Source: Pseudidiomarina woesei | Lineage (GTDB): Bacteria > Pseudomonadota > Gammaproteobacteria > Enterobacterales > Alteromonadaceae | Assembly (NCBI RefSeq): GCF_001418345.1 | Contig: NZ_LIPW01000007.1 | Location: forward strand, 28,245 to 92,244 | Reading direction: 5' to 3' | Length of the DNA stretch: 64,000 nt | Shown here: piece after piece, positions 29,275-39,456 of the stretch | Layout of the letters: the number at the start of each line of letters is the position of its first letter | How positions within the stretch are numbered: position 1 is the stretch's first letter | The notes under the pieces: model-generated | Database searches by the model: none | What the model was told of the DNA's origin: nothing | Seen by the model: only the letters and a program-made list of their open reading frames with translations | Position numbers and translations under genes: made by a program

Positions 29275-30603
29275 ATGAAGTCGATTCCAAAATATATGAC
29301 AAAATTCGTTGCGGCTTTACCGCGTCGACATCAAGTGCTGCTCAGCTCAGTTTGTGCGGCAACTTTGCTTATTGTGATGCTGCCATCAGAGCCAGCTACT
29401 GCGTCTAAGCACGTGAGCGAGCCACAGCTCGGCAACGCCGAACTCATTCTCGGGCAACGTTACGAGCTAGACATTAGTCTACATAATGAAGCAACCGAAC
29501 AAGGCACTTCGCAGCAACCAACCATTCGTTGGAGCGGCTATGAAGTGCGCTCAGGTGACTCATTAGCTCGTATCTTCGACCAAATGGGGTTAACGCCTCA
29601 GCAGCTTTATCGTGTTACTCAAGACCAACAAGCTGATAAGTATCTACGTAAAATTCACCCAGGCGACACCTTGCGCTTTGCTCGCGATGAGAATGACGAG
29701 CTCATTCAATTGGCATTTCAACTCGATCCGACGCAAACGCTAATTATAAGTAAAACCGACAACGGTTATGTCAGCGAAATTGAAGCCAAAGCGGTTGAGG
29801 TACGCACTGAAACCGCCCATGCTCGCGTGAAATCAAGCTTCTGGAATGCCGGCATTGATGCTGGGCTTACCGAAGGCCAAATCATGAGCATAGCGGATAT
29901 TTTCGGCTGGGATATCGACTTTGCACTCGACCTTCGCGAGGGTGATGAGTTTAGTGTGATGTTTGAGAAAAAATACGCTGACGGCGAGTTTGTAGGCTTT
30001 GGTCGTGTGTTAGCGGCTGAGTTTGTTAATCGCGGTGAACACTACCAGGCTTTTCTCCACGACAACGGTGAGTTTTATAACGCTGAAGGCCGCGCCATGC
30101 GTAAGTCATTCCTGCGCTCACCAGTGAAGTTTACTTACATCAGCTCAAGCTTCAACCCGCGACGTTTACACCCAGTAACCGGCCAAGTACGCCCGCACAA
30201 CGGTATTGATTATGCAGCGAGTGTTGGCACACCGGTCATGTCATCGGGAGCCGGTCGGGTTATTGCCAGCGCATACAACAACCTCAATGGTCACTACGTT
30301 TTTGTGCAACACGGCGAAAGATACGTAACCAAATATCTGCACTTGAGCAAGCGTCTAGTGAAAAAAGGCCAGCGTGTTAAACAAGGCGAGCTAATTGGTC
30401 GCGTAGGCGCAACTGGCCGTGTTACCGGTGCGCACTTACACTATGAGTTTTTGGTGGATGGCGTACATCGCAATCCGCGCACAGTGAAGTTTCCACAAGC
30501 GGAATCACTGGCAAAAAATGAACTTCCCATGTTCAAAGAAGCCGCTCAACAGCGTCTTGCCGTATTGAATGACAGTAAACGGTTCTATTTGGCGATGCGT
30601 TGA
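29275..30603 (+). CDS. mepM: Murein DD-endopeptidase MepM (M23 family)
   Basis: MepM cuts peptide crosslinks so that new peptidoglycan can be inserted. The 442-residue protein has a basic N terminus with one membrane segment (about 21-37), then an OapA/LysM-like region (about 85-135). The C-terminal M23 domain carries zinc ligands His308 and Asp312 (HNGID) and His387/His389 (HLHYEF). I chose the ATG at 29275, preceded closely by GGAAGG, which matches the usual length of about 440. It overlaps anmK at TGATG. The pairing of mepM with anmK links wall cleavage to recycling. Confidence 0.94.
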   Translation: MKSIPKYMTKFVAALPRRHQVLLSSVCAATLLIVMLPSEPATASKHVSEPQLGNAELILGQRYELDISLHNEATEQGTSQQPTIRWSGYEVRSGDSLARIFDQMGLTPQQLYRVTQDQQADKYLRKIHPGDTLRFARDENDELIQLAFQLDPTQTLIISKTDNGYVSEIEAKAVEVRTETAHARVKSSFWNAGIDAGLTEGQIMSIADIFGWDIDFALDLREGDEFSVMFEKKYADGEFVGFGRVLAAEFVNRGEHYQAFLHDNGEFYNAEGRAMRKSFLRSPVKFTYISSSFNPRRLHPVTGQVRPHNGIDYAASVGTPVMSSGAGRVIASAYNNLNGHYVFVQHGERYVTKYLHLSKRLVKKGQRVKQGELIGRVGATGRVTGAHLHYEFLVDGVHRNPRTVKFPQAESLAKNELPMFKEAAQQRLAVLNDSKRFYLAMR

Positions 30604-31727
30604 TGGCACAGCGTGACTTATACCTCGGGCTGATGTCTGGCACCAGCATGGACGGGCTAGACATTGCCTTGGTTGAGTTTACAGATGACATGCCAGAGTT
30701 GGTTAGCCACCAACAGTTTGAACTTCCCGATGCTCTGCAAGAGAAACTGCACGCCTTGTGCGATGAACACCCCAATGAACTTCACCATTGGGGTGAACTC
30801 GATCGTGAGTTCGCCATATTCTGTGCCGAGTGTGTACTTGAATTCCTCAATCGACGCAATTTGTCTGCCACGGCGATTACCGCCATTGGCAGTCATGGTC
30901 AAACCGTACGCCATCAACCTGATGCGAACTACCCTTACACGCTACAGCTAGGCGACCCGAATACTCTGGCTGCACTTACCGGCATTGCCGTAGTTGCTGA
31001 TTTTCGCCGTAAAGACATCGCCCTAGGCGGGCAAGGCGCGCCGCTAGTACCCGCATTTCACCATGCGGTATTCAGTAGTTTAAAAGAGTCTCGTGTTATT
31101 CTAAACCTCGGCGGCATTGCCAACATCACCTGGCTACCGGGAAACCCAACAGGCGTTACCGGCTTTGATACGGGCCCCGCGAATACACTCATGGACCGTT
31201 GGTTTAAAGCCTGCCACCCCGAGCATGCTGACGACTTTGATCGCCATGGGGCGTTTGCTGCTCACGGTGAAGTGAAGCATGAGGTGCTTGAGCAACTCCT
31301 CGAAGACTCATACTTTAGCCGGCCGCCACCTAAAAGCACTGGCCGTGATGTATTTAATCTTGATTGGTTGCGTGAGCGGATAGGTGATCTGGATAAATAT
31401 AGTCGTGCAGATATTCAAGCAACTCTGGTCGCTTTCACTGCGCGAACCGTCGCCGATGCAATTCAACAATGGCTTCCAGAGCAGCCAGATACCATTTTTG
31501 TCTGTGGTGGCGGCGCTTATAACCCCATTTTAATGAGTGCCCTCAAAGTCGCGTTACCAAACGTTCAGTGGCATGCCACATCGGTACTTGGTGTGGCGCC
31601 GCAACACGTTGAGGCCATGGCGTTTGCCTGGCTAGCATATAGTTATATACATCGCAAACCAGGCAACTTGCCAGCGGTGACCGGCGCTAGCCGGCCAACT
31701 ATTTTAGGTGGGCTATTCTTACCTTAA
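30603..31727 (+). CDS. anmK: Anhydro-N-acetylmuramic acid kinase
   Basis: AnmK opens the 1,6-anhydro ring of recycled anhydro-MurNAc and phosphorylates it to MurNAc 6-phosphate. The 374-residue protein has the ATP-binding GLMSGTSMDGLDIALV, GSHGQTVRH, the FRRKDIALGGQGAPL motif, LNLGGIANIT and CGGGAYNP. The ATG at 30603 overlaps the mepM TGA. With amgK and murU (19.5-21.2 kb) it covers most of the MurNAc recycling route; the MurNAc 6-phosphate phosphatase (MupP) is not in this window. Confidence 0.96.
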   Translation: MAQRDLYLGLMSGTSMDGLDIALVEFTDDMPELVSHQQFELPDALQEKLHALCDEHPNELHHWGELDREFAIFCAECVLEFLNRRNLSATAITAIGSHGQTVRHQPDANYPYTLQLGDPNTLAALTGIAVVADFRRKDIALGGQGAPLVPAFHHAVFSSLKESRVILNLGGIANITWLPGNPTGVTGFDTGPANTLMDRWFKACHPEHADDFDRHGAFAAHGEVKHEVLEQLLEDSYFSRPPPKSTGRDVFNLDWLRERIGDLDKYSRADIQATLVAFTARTVADAIQQWLPEQPDTIFVCGGGAYNPILMSALKVALPNVQWHATSVLGVAPQHVEAMAFAWLAYSYIHRKPGNLPAVTGASRPTILGGLFLP

Positions 31728-31733
31728 TTAACG

Positions 31734-33044
31734 CTAATCTAATGTCGCAAATGCGTCACGGGTAAGGTTCTCATTGTTGCCATTCTCACCAACCACAATA
31801 CTGTCTTCAATACGAATGCCACCGTATGGGCGTAGTTCTGCAATGCGGTCCCAATTAAAGTCAGCATTGCCTTGATGCGCCTCAAGCAGTTGGTCAACCA
31901 CGTATAAGCCTGGCTCAATGGTAAAGGCTTGGCCAACTTCGATATCACGCAACAGGCGTAAAAACGGATGACGAGGATCACGCGCAATAGTATCACCGCG
32001 GTCATTGGCCAAGAAACCACCTACATCATGTACTTGCAGACCAATAAAGTGGCCTAAACCGTGCGGGAAGAAGGCGCTGCTATAGCCTTGCTCATAAATA
32101 CTTTCTGCGGTGCCCTTCACAAAGCCGTAATCCGCCAAAACCTGCGCAATTTTTAAGTGTTGGCTGACGTGCAGTTCGTAATAATTGATGCCGGGCTTAA
32201 TTTCAGCAAGCAAGGCCTGCTGCGCTTGGTCCATAGACTCGATAAGTTCAGCAAAAAAGCCAGACTCACGTGCATAAGTGCGGGTAATATCAGCGCAATA
32301 GCCGCGATATAGCGCGCCAGCATCAATCAAAAATGAACGCGACTGCGCAGGCGCTTGGGTTTCGTACACATCATAATGCAGCACGGCACCATGTTCGTTA
32401 AGCGCCACAATACTGTTATATGGAACTTGGCTTTCACGGAAGTTTATTGCAGCCAAATACGCATGGTGAATTTCCAACTCACTCGCACCGGCCATAAAGG
32501 CATCTCGCGCCGCCAAATGCGCTTTCGCCGCTAAGCGGTTCGCGTGACGCATATTGTCCACTTCCCACGCCGTTTTAATGGCACGGTGAAAATGCAAATG
32601 GTCGATTAAATTAGCCGGATTACGCGCTTTAACAGGCCAGCTTGCAACAGGCTCAGCAAAGTCTTCGCCAATAAACGCAGCTGATTTAATTTTGTCGCCT
32701 AGCCATGCGGTCATTTTGTCTTGCTCGTCAATCACAACCAGCTCGACATATTGTTGCCACTCTTCTTCGGGCACTTTAACTTCTGCATGCCAAAAATCAC
32801 GAGGCTGAAATAAAAATACTACCGGCTTTTCGCCTGGTTGATAAAAGATGGCACTTTTCGGACTTTCAATAACTGGAACCCAGTATTTGAACAGCGGGTT
32901 CACTTTATAAGGTGCGGGATTATCATCAAGAAAGGCCACACGTGGCTGGCCTGCGTAAATTAGAACTGACTCGTAGCCGGTAGCGGCAAGTGCTGCGTCG
33001 AAACGAGCACGCACCGTGGCGATATGATCTGCGTATGCGCTCAT
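31734..33044 (-). CDS. pepQ: Xaa-Pro dipeptidase (prolidase)
   Basis: PepQ cleaves dipeptides with C-terminal proline in the cytoplasm. The 436-residue M24 metallopeptidase has the metal ligands in IDAGALYRGYCADITRTYA, PHGLGHFIGLQVHD, FTIEPGLYV and GGIRIEDS. The length matches E. coli PepQ (443). The ATG at 33042-33044 has GAGG upstream, but this GAGG is part of the 3' arm of a perfect 11-bp hairpin (33047-33094). In Gammaproteobacteria PepQ-type prolidases also hydrolyse organophosphorus compounds incidentally. Confidence 0.94.
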   Translation of the reverse strand: MSAYADHIATVRARFDAALAATGYESVLIYAGQPRVAFLDDNPAPYKVNPLFKYWVPVIESPKSAIFYQPGEKPVVFLFQPRDFWHAEVKVPEEEWQQYVELVVIDEQDKMTAWLGDKIKSAAFIGEDFAEPVASWPVKARNPANLIDHLHFHRAIKTAWEVDNMRHANRLAAKAHLAARDAFMAGASELEIHHAYLAAINFRESQVPYNSIVALNEHGAVLHYDVYETQAPAQSRSFLIDAGALYRGYCADITRTYARESGFFAELIESMDQAQQALLAEIKPGINYYELHVSQHLKIAQVLADYGFVKGTAESIYEQGYSSAFFPHGLGHFIGLQVHDVGGFLANDRGDTIARDPRHPFLRLLRDIEVGQAFTIEPGLYVVDQLLEAHQGNADFNWDRIAELRPYGGIRIEDSIVVGENGNNENLTRDAFATLD

Positions 33045-33046
33045 AA

Positions 33047-33094
33047 AAACCTCGCTTAGAAAATGTGAAACTATTCTAGCGGAAAGCGAGGTTT
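33047..33094 (-). terminator. erpA terminator hairpin ending at the pepQ start codon
   Basis: AAACCTCGCTT (plus strand, 33047-33057) and AAGCGAGGTTT (33084-33094) form a perfect 11-bp stem with a 26-nt loop that adds a small TAGAA/TTCTA stem. On the minus strand it lies 9 bp after the erpA stop and ends in a T-run (GAGGTTTTT) directly followed by the pepQ ATG. The pepQ ribosome-binding site GAGG is therefore inside the stem. Confidence 0.75.
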
Positions 33095-33103
33095 AACTCA
33101 CGT

Positions 33104-33448
33104 TTAGATCGAGAAGCTTGACCCACAACCACAGGTGGTCGTCGCATTTGGATTATCAACGAAGAAACGCGCGCCCTGTAAGCCTTCTTCGTAATTTACT
33201 GTGCCGCCCATTAAGTACTGTAAACTCATAGGGTCAACCACCAGGGTAACACCGTTTTTTTCAATTTCCATGTCGCCTGGGTTGGCTTTTTCGTCAAACG
33301 TAAAGCCATATTGAAAACCAGAGCAGCCTCCACCGGTGACGTACACGCGCAGTTTCAACGCCGGATTTTCTTCCTCGGCAATCAATTTTTTCACTTTATT
33401 GGCTGCGGCTTCAGTAAACTGAATAGGCATTGCGGCTGCGTCGGTCAT
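33104..33448 (-). CDS. erpA: Iron-sulfur cluster insertion protein ErpA
   Basis: ErpA is an A-type carrier that delivers Fe-S clusters to client proteins, including those of isoprenoid synthesis. The 114-residue protein has the three cluster cysteines of the family: Cys42 in [11 protein letters not shown] and Cys106/Cys108 in [17 protein letters not shown] lies about 11 nt upstream of the ATG. A strong hairpin terminator follows. It is in line with the DUF6776-like gene upstream, 58 bp away. Confidence 0.96.
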   Translation of the reverse strand: MTDAAAMPIQFTEAAANKVKKLIAEEENPALKLRVYVTGGGCSGFQYGFTFDEKANPGDMEIEKNGVTLVVDPMSLQYLMGGTVNYEEGLQGARFFVDNPNATTTCGCGSSFSI

Positions 33449-33506
33449 AATATTTGAATACCTCTTGAAAATTCATTCACTATTTTCGCTTACCTGACTA
33501 AAAGGG

Positions 33507-34241
33507 TCAAGTATTGCCGTCTTCGTTCACGACTTCTCTTGGCTGTAATAATTGACTCCAAAAGAAACTACGCGTCAGCGACTGCCGAGAACCACTAATA
33601 TTCACTTCGACATCAAGTCGCTCTGGCAAAAAGTCATCTGGCAAGACAAAGTCGCCTGCTTGCACGGTAAAGTAACGCATACTGAATTGGCGATCTTTAG
33701 CTTCTATATTTGCTAAATCAAGCAAATCATAGCTTGCTGGTTTATCATTTTTGCGGCCATGTAAGGTTATACTCAATGTGCCTTTTGTTAAGTTGCGCAC
33801 GCGCTCCATTTGCACAATGGCCAAACGAAAATGAAAATGGTTCGGCGTAATATTTTTCTGCAATTCAAGCGAGTCGATAACCACGCCACTCGCTTCCATT
33901 TCTGGCGCCATAATTTTCTGATAGAAAGTTATTTCGCGTCGTAGCGCAAAGTTTTCGTCCTGTGCAATAAGTAGTTCTTGCTGCAAGTTTTTGCTAGCGG
34001 CACGCTCAATACCCAGCTCAACCATAGCAATGTGTTGCTGGTAATCGAAGGTTTCAGCGCGCTGATACAATTGTTCAATAGTTTCCTGTTGCTGTGATAT
34101 CTCGTCTTGTAACTTGAGTACATGCCAGTGACCGCCGTAGTATCCGCCGAGCACACCAATAATTAACGTAAGTAACAGCAGGCCCCAGCCACCAAAACGG
34201 TGTACCAATAAGCTGATTATGATATTTTGTTTCTGCGTCAT
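33507..34241 (-). CDS. Single-pass membrane protein with coiled coil, DUF6776-like, function unknown
   Basis: The 244-residue protein has a membrane helix at about 18-37 (LLLLTLIIGVLGGYYGG), then a predicted coiled coil (about 43-112, rich in Gln, Glu and Leu heptads). A C-terminal beta-rich domain follows (RLAIVQMERVRNLTKGTLSITLHG...). The arrangement resembles pilus-assembly PilN/PilO-like or division proteins, but I cannot assign a function; DUF6776 is my best family match from memory. It precedes erpA on the same strand and is divergent from the hemJ-like gene. Confidence 0.75.
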   Translation of the reverse strand: MTQKQNIIISLLVHRFGGWGLLLLTLIIGVLGGYYGGHWHVLKLQDEISQQQETIEQLYQRAETFDYQQHIAMVELGIERAASKNLQQELLIAQDENFALRREITFYQKIMAPEMEASGVVIDSLELQKNITPNHFHFRLAIVQMERVRNLTKGTLSITLHGRKNDKPASYDLLDLANIEAKDRQFSMRYFTVQAGDFVLPDDFLPERLDVEVNISGSRQSLTRSFFWSQLLQPREVVNEDGNT

Positions 34242-34323
34242 AGGTTCACTTCGTAACTTGAATTAGCGACATGCTACGCAGACGTGGCGCGGCGCGCAAC
34301 AATAAATCAAATAAGGCAGCAAT

Positions 34324-34749
34324 ATGATTCTGTGGTTAAAAGCTTTGCATATTATATTCATGGTGGCTTGGTTTGCCGGTATTTTTTATTTGCCGCGCTT
34401 GTTTGTTTATCACGCCCAAGTTAGCGACGACAATACCAGCGAGCAATTGAAGATTATGGAGCGCCGGTTGCTGTATTTTGTAACCCCGTTTGCGCTGCTA
34501 ACATTGGTATTTGGCTTAGCTCTTATGTGGATTTATGGTGCGGCCTGGCTTAAAGCGAGCGTTTGGTTGCATGTAAAGTTGGTTCTAGTGACCTTGCTTT
34601 ATGTGTATCACGGCTATTGCTTCAAGCTGCTTGCGGACTTTAAATACAATCGTAATACACGCAGTCATAAGTTTTACCGAGTGTTTAACGAAGTGCCGGT
34701 GTTAGCGTTGTTTGCGATCATTATTTTAGCTGTGGTTAAACCGTTTTAG
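34324..34749 (+). CDS. hemJ: HemJ-like membrane protein, probable protoporphyrinogen IX oxidase
   Basis: The 141-residue protein has four hydrophobic helices and starts MILWLKALHIIFMVAWFAGI, with the conserved His9. The family blocks FYLPRLFVYHAQ, ERRLLYFVTPFA and WLHVKLVLV (conserved Lys) are all present and match COG1981/HemJ. HemJ oxidises protoporphyrinogen IX in the inner membrane in bacteria that lack HemG/HemY. hemL, the committed step of heme precursor synthesis, is 1.1 kb downstream in the same direction with pyrB between. Confidence 0.85.
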   Translation: MILWLKALHIIFMVAWFAGIFYLPRLFVYHAQVSDDNTSEQLKIMERRLLYFVTPFALLTLVFGLALMWIYGAAWLKASVWLHVKLVLVTLLYVYHGYCFKLLADFKYNRNTRSHKFYRVFNEVPVLALFAIIILAVVKPF

Positions 34750-34828
34750 TCGCAGCGGCATTCTTTTCATGGTGAAATTCTGATAGAATATCGGTCCAGT
34801 GTTTCCCATCACTGTAGGGCCTTTTCTG

Positions 34829-35845
34829 ATGAATTTTACCGGTTCCAACATTCTCTCGGTCGACCAGTTCGACATCGACAGTATTCAAACAATATTTGCT
34901 ATTGCCGATCGCATGCAACCCTATGCTCGCCGTCAAAAACGCACAAAAGTGCTCGACGGTGCTATTTTAGGCAATTTATTTTTTGAGCCTTCAACACGTA
35001 CTCGTGTGAGCTTTGGTACCGCGTTTAATTTACTCGGCGGCGAAGTTCGCGAAACCACCGGAATGGAGAGCTCTGCACTAGCCAAAGGTGAGTCGTTGTA
35101 CGACACCGCGCGCGTACTTAGTAGCTACAGTGATGTGATTGCCATGCGCCACCCGAAGTCGGGTGCGGTGGCTGAGTTTGCCGAAGGTAGCCGCGTACCG
35201 GTTATCAACGGTGGTGATGGGGCCAATGAGCATCCAACCCAAGCCCTGCTTGACTTGTATACCATAAAGAAAGAGCTGGCTTATCATGGCCATGGTGTAG
35301 ACGGCATGCACATTTGCATGATGGGCGACTTAAAGTTTGGCCGCACCGTGCACTCGCTGTCGCGCTTATTAGCCATGTACAAAGACATCCGCTTTACGCT
35401 GATCTCGCCACGTGAACTTGCCATGCCAGATAGCGTGCTTGATGTGTTAGCGAATGCTGGGCACCGCGTCACCATTACTGACCAAGTAAGCGGCAGCTCT
35501 GATGCAGACATTGTGTATCAAACCCGTATTCAACAAGAGCGCTTTACCACGCCACAAGAGGCTGATTTGTATCGTGGCAAATTCCGCTTAAACAGTGAAA
35601 TTTATACCAAGCACTACAAACCCAATACCGTCATTATGCATCCGTTGCCGCGCGATTCGCGTGCAGAAGCCAACGAACTTGATAATGATTTGAACCAAAA
35701 CCCGAACTTGGCCATATTCCGTCAAGCCGACAACGGCGTGTTAATACGAATGGCACTATTTGCCCTAACTTTGGGTGTGGCCGAGCAAGTTGAAAAATAT
35801 GAATGCGATGTGAATTGGTACAGCAGCAAGCCCTCTGGCTACTAA
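34829..35845 (+). CDS. pyrB: Aspartate carbamoyltransferase, catalytic chain (long form)
   Basis: PyrB condenses carbamoyl phosphate and aspartate in pyrimidine synthesis. Carbamoyl-phosphate binding motifs are STRTR (55-59), Lys86 in AKGES and HPTQ (135-138), with HPLPR near the C terminus. At 338 residues it is longer than E. coli PyrB (311), with an extra C-terminal tail (VEKYECDVNWYSSKPSGY). No regulatory pyrI gene follows. I chose the ATG at 34829, with AGGG upstream; a GTG at 34799 is possible. A terminator starts at its last codons. Confidence 0.94.
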   Translation: MNFTGSNILSVDQFDIDSIQTIFAIADRMQPYARRQKRTKVLDGAILGNLFFEPSTRTRVSFGTAFNLLGGEVRETTGMESSALAKGESLYDTARVLSSYSDVIAMRHPKSGAVAEFAEGSRVPVINGGDGANEHPTQALLDLYTIKKELAYHGHGVDGMHICMMGDLKFGRTVHSLSRLLAMYKDIRFTLISPRELAMPDSVLDVLANAGHRVTITDQVSGSSDADIVYQTRIQQERFTTPQEADLYRGKFRLNSEIYTKHYKPNTVIMHPLPRDSRAEANELDNDLNQNPNLAIFRQADNGVLIRMALFALTLGVAEQVEKYECDVNWYSSKPSGY

Positions 35846-35861
35846 GCTAGTACCTTTTTTT
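35837..35861 (+). terminator. pyrB rho-independent terminator overlapping the stop codon
   Basis: GGCTACTA (35837-35844) pairs with TAGTACC (35848-35854), with one bulged base, followed by seven T. The hairpin includes the last two pyrB codons and the TAA stop, so translation to the end would cover it until ribosomes leave. Confidence 0.7.
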
Positions 35862-35892
35862 GCTTCATTGCATAAAACTTTAGAGGATTACC

Positions 35893-37176
35893 ATGTCACG
35901 TTCTGACGAGTTATTTGCCCAAGCACAACACAGTATTCCAGGTGGTGTGAACTCACCTGTACGCGCTTTTAACGGCGTGGGGGGGTCACCTATTTTTATT
36001 GAAAGCGCTGACGGCGCTTATATGTTTGATGCCGATGGGCAGCGATACATCGACTATGTCGGCTCATGGGGTCCAATGATTCTTGGTCATAATAATCCAG
36101 TGATTCGCGAAGCCACTCACCAAGCGGTTGATCGTGGTTTAAGCTTTGGTACGCCAACCGCCAATGAAATTACCATGGCAGAAAAAATTAAGTCACTGGT
36201 ACCTTCAATTGAAAAAGTACGCATGGTGAATTCTGGCACCGAAGCAACCATGACAGCTATTCGTTTGGCGCGTGGCTACACCGGTCGCGACAAAATTTTG
36301 AAGTTTGAAGGTTGCTACCATGGGCATGCAGACGCGTTGTTAGTGAAAGCCGGTTCTGGTGCATTGACCTTGGGCGTGCCAAATTCACCAGGTATTCCAG
36401 AAGACTTCGCGAAACACACGCTAACAGTGACTTTTAATGACCTCGACTCAGTGCGCCAGGTATTCGCTGAGTGCGGCAACGACATTGCCACCATTATTGT
36501 TGAACCTGTTGCTGGAAACATGAACTGTATCCCGCCAGCTCCAGGCTTCTTAGAAGGCCTACGCGATATCTGTGACGAATACGGAAGTGTGCTCATTTTT
36601 GATGAGGTGATGACAGGCTTCCGCGTGGCTCGTGGCGGTGCACAAGAGCGATTTAACGTTACTCCTGACCTAACCACCTTAGGTAAAGTTATCGGTGGTG
36701 GTATGCCGGTAGGCGCCTTTGGCGGTAAACGTGAAATTATGGACTATATCGCGCCGGTAGGTCCTGTTTATCAGGCGGGTACCTTGTCGGGCAACCCAGT
36801 TGCCATGGCTGCTGGATTAGCTGCTTTAACTCAGTTAGAAGACGAGGGCTTGTACCCCAATTTATATGCCAAAGTTGACCGCTTGGTTGATGGCCTGCAA
36901 GCATTAGCAGATGAAGCCGGTATTCCGTTCACCACTAACCGTGCCGGTTCTATGTTTGGCTTTTTCTTTACCGGCGACGGCCCGGTAACCAGCTATCAAC
37001 AAGCCACACAGTGCAACATGGAGCATTTCCGTAGCTTCTACCACAGCATGCTAAAACAAGGTATTTATTTAGCGCCTTCTGCATTTGAAGCTGGTTTTAT
37101 GTCGGCGGCACACACCGACGCGGATATCGACGCCACTCTGGCTGCAGCGAAAGTGGCATTTGCAGCGCTAAAATAA
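35893..37176 (+). CDS. hemL: Glutamate-1-semialdehyde 2,1-aminomutase
   Basis: HemL makes 5-aminolevulinate from glutamate 1-semialdehyde in the C5 heme pathway. The 427-residue PLP enzyme has the N-terminal [11 protein letters not shown], the substrate motif [19 protein letters not shown] and the PLP lysine Lys265 in [17 protein letters not shown]. An AGAGGA ribosome-binding site precedes the ATG. Its last 9 bp overlap the convergent mrcB gene. Confidence 0.97.
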   Translation: MSRSDELFAQAQHSIPGGVNSPVRAFNGVGGSPIFIESADGAYMFDADGQRYIDYVGSWGPMILGHNNPVIREATHQAVDRGLSFGTPTANEITMAEKIKSLVPSIEKVRMVNSGTEATMTAIRLARGYTGRDKILKFEGCYHGHADALLVKAGSGALTLGVPNSPGIPEDFAKHTLTVTFNDLDSVRQVFAECGNDIATIIVEPVAGNMNCIPPAPGFLEGLRDICDEYGSVLIFDEVMTGFRVARGGAQERFNVTPDLTTLGKVIGGGMPVGAFGGKREIMDYIAPVGPVYQAGTLSGNPVAMAAGLAALTQLEDEGLYPNLYAKVDRLVDGLQALADEAGIPFTTNRAGSMFGFFFTGDGPVTSYQQATQCNMEHFRSFYHSMLKQGIYLAPSAFEAGFMSAAHTDADIDATLAAAKVAFAALK

Positions 37177-39456
37177 GCGCTGCCACCACGATTTCTCTTC
37201 AATATCGCCCGAGCAACCAAGGTTCTCGGGCAGTTTTTTCTCGCGCGCAGGCAATAAACGACTATTTCGGCAGTCAACCGGAATGCGTACACCTTTATTT
37301 GGATGAAAACCTGCAGCCTCAATACCCACCGGCTCAATAAGTTGCAGCGGTGCAATTGGAGTGCGTTGCAAAACTTGTTCGACCACGCGCAATGCACCGC
37401 TACTACCGGTTAGCTGTACCGGTTGATTATCGTCGCGCCCAAGCCAAACGGTAAACACGTGCTGATTGTCATAAGCCACAAACCAACTGTCGCGATAATC
37501 ATTAGTCGTACCGCTTTTACCGGCTAATTTATTGACGCCAAAACGGTCAGCTAAGCGCGAGCCGGTGCCTTCATTAATGACACCACGCAAACCGAAGTTC
37601 ACTAAGTAGGCCGCTCCTTTTGAAAACACACCAACATCGGATTTAAATTCACGTTGGTACAAGGTTAGCCCTTGGTGATTAGTTACCGCGCGTATACTAC
37701 GCAGCGGTCGATACGTACCTTGTTGCGCCAGCATGCTATATATTTCGGTAATATTAACGGGTGACAATGCAACGGCTCCAAGCGTTACTGCCGGCACTTC
37801 TGGAATTGGTGTGTCAACCCCACTTTGTTGCAGCACTGCCGCCAAGCGGTCAATACCAACGTGCAAACCCAGACGCACTGCTGGAACGTTGCGCGATTGT
37901 GCCAACGCGTCATAGGCTAGCATTGGTCCGTTGTATTTTTTATCAAAATTCTGTGGTTGCCACGCTGCCTGTCCCGGTTGTTCTACGGTTAAAGGTTCAT
38001 CAACAACTAATGAGCCCAATTCATAGTCGTTGTTTGCTTCAAAGGCTTCAGCGTAGATCAGTGGTTTGATCAGTGAACCTACTGGCCGCATAGCGGCAAC
38101 AGCACGGTTGAAACCCACTTGACGCGGATTACGATCACCAATAACAGCGGTTACGCCCGCCTGCTGATGGTTGGCCACCACAACGGCTGCTTGCAGTTCG
38201 GTATCCTTACTAATCTTGGGTAGCTCATTAGTCAGGGCGCTTTCCGCTGCACGTTGCATAGCTGGGTCGAAATAAGTGAACACTCTTAAGCCGTCTTGCT
38301 GCCAATTTTCAGGCAAACGCATTTGTCCAAGCTCAAATTTAACCAACTCCATAAAATGGGGCATGTTGTCGCTTACAAGGCGCCCACTCGTGCTGCCCAT
38401 AACAGGTGCTTCAACAGCTGCCACATACTGCTTTTGACTGATCAGGTTCTGCGCTAACATCAATTGCAAAATTAGGTCACGGCGCTGTTGCGCGCGCTCT
38501 GGATAACGGCGTGGGTCATAGTAAGAAGGGCCTTTCACAATGCCTACTAGCAATGCAATTTCCGCCGGCTCTAACTCTTCAACTTGCTTACCAAAGTAGA
38601 GCCGACTAGCAAGGCCAACACCATGAATAGCCGAACCGCGATCTTGGCCAAAATACACTTCGTTTAAATAGGTTTCTAAAATTTCATTTTTACTAAATCG
38701 GTAGTCAATAACCAAAGCCATCAGAGCTTCGTTAGCTTTGCGCCACAATGAACGATCACGGGTCAGGTACAAGTTTTTAATAAGCTGCTGGGTTAAGGTG
38801 CTTCCCCCTTGCACCGTTCGCATGGCCGACAGGTTAGCCAGCGCCGCACGCGCAATAGCCGTAACTGATACGCCTGCATGATGATAAAAATCACGATCTT
38901 CAACCAGAATCAGCGTTTCAATCAATAAGCTGGGAACACGCTCTAAACCAATGAGCAATCGGTCTTCTTGGCTACCGCCCGATAGGCGGCCCAAATAAGG
39001 TGGTTCTAGTTGAATGCGGTTGAGCGCTCTACCATCGGGTAAGCTTTGCACCGACTGCACTTGGTCTCCGGCAAAGTTAACCTGCACCCGTTGTGCCATT
39101 TGTGGGCCGGTTGCAAAGTCGAAAGGCCGGCGATAGAACTCAACTCCAAATTGGGTAACTCGGTACTGTCCAGTGTCATCCACCCGTTGCACGGCGGCGT
39201 AGTTTAGCTGTTTTAATTCATTGATAAGCGTTGTCTTGGTGAGCGGTGCTTGCGGCTCAACGACTAAACTTCGGCCATAAATAAGTGCCGGTGCTTGATA
39301 GCGATTACTGCTAAAGCGATCGGTTAAGGTGGCATCCAGATAAATGACATAGCCAACAAGAACAATTAGCCCAATGAGTGCTAGTTTAAAGCTCAAAACA
39401 ATAGCGCGACGCCACCAACTTGGCTTTTGTTGCTTAGCCGACTGCTTTTTACTCAT
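37168..39456 (-). CDS. mrcB: Penicillin-binding protein 1b, bifunctional transglycosylase/transpeptidase
   Basis: PBP1b polymerises glycan strands and crosslinks them in the periplasm. The 762-residue protein has a short basic cytoplasmic N terminus and one membrane anchor (about 17-40), then a UB2H-like region. The GT51 domain has catalytic Glu186 in EDRDFYHH and [10 protein letters not shown]. The transpeptidase has Ser461 (SLIK), SRN at 521-523 and KSGT at 647-650. It is upstream-coupled to hrpB, whose stop overlaps the mrcB start by 4 bp, a gene order also found in E. coli. LpoB, its activator in enterics, is not seen here. Confidence 0.96.
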   Translation of the reverse strand: MSKKQSAKQQKPSWWRRAIVLSFKLALIGLIVLVGYVIYLDATLTDRFSSNRYQAPALIYGRSLVVEPQAPLTKTTLINELKQLNYAAVQRVDDTGQYRVTQFGVEFYRRPFDFATGPQMAQRVQVNFAGDQVQSVQSLPDGRALNRIQLEPPYLGRLSGGSQEDRLLIGLERVPSLLIETLILVEDRDFYHHAGVSVTAIARAALANLSAMRTVQGGSTLTQQLIKNLYLTRDRSLWRKANEALMALVIDYRFSKNEILETYLNEVYFGQDRGSAIHGVGLASRLYFGKQVEELEPAEIALLVGIVKGPSYYDPRRYPERAQQRRDLILQLMLAQNLISQKQYVAAVEAPVMGSTSGRLVSDNMPHFMELVKFELGQMRLPENWQQDGLRVFTYFDPAMQRAAESALTNELPKISKDTELQAAVVVANHQQAGVTAVIGDRNPRQVGFNRAVAAMRPVGSLIKPLIYAEAFEANNDYELGSLVVDEPLTVEQPGQAAWQPQNFDKKYNGPMLAYDALAQSRNVPAVRLGLHVGIDRLAAVLQQSGVDTPIPEVPAVTLGAVALSPVNITEIYSMLAQQGTYRPLRSIRAVTNHQGLTLYQREFKSDVGVFSKGAAYLVNFGLRGVINEGTGSRLADRFGVNKLAGKSGTTNDYRDSWFVAYDNQHVFTVWLGRDDNQPVQLTGSSGALRVVEQVLQRTPIAPLQLIEPVGIEAAGFHPNKGVRIPVDCRNSRLLPAREKKLPENLGCSGDIEEKSWWQRLF

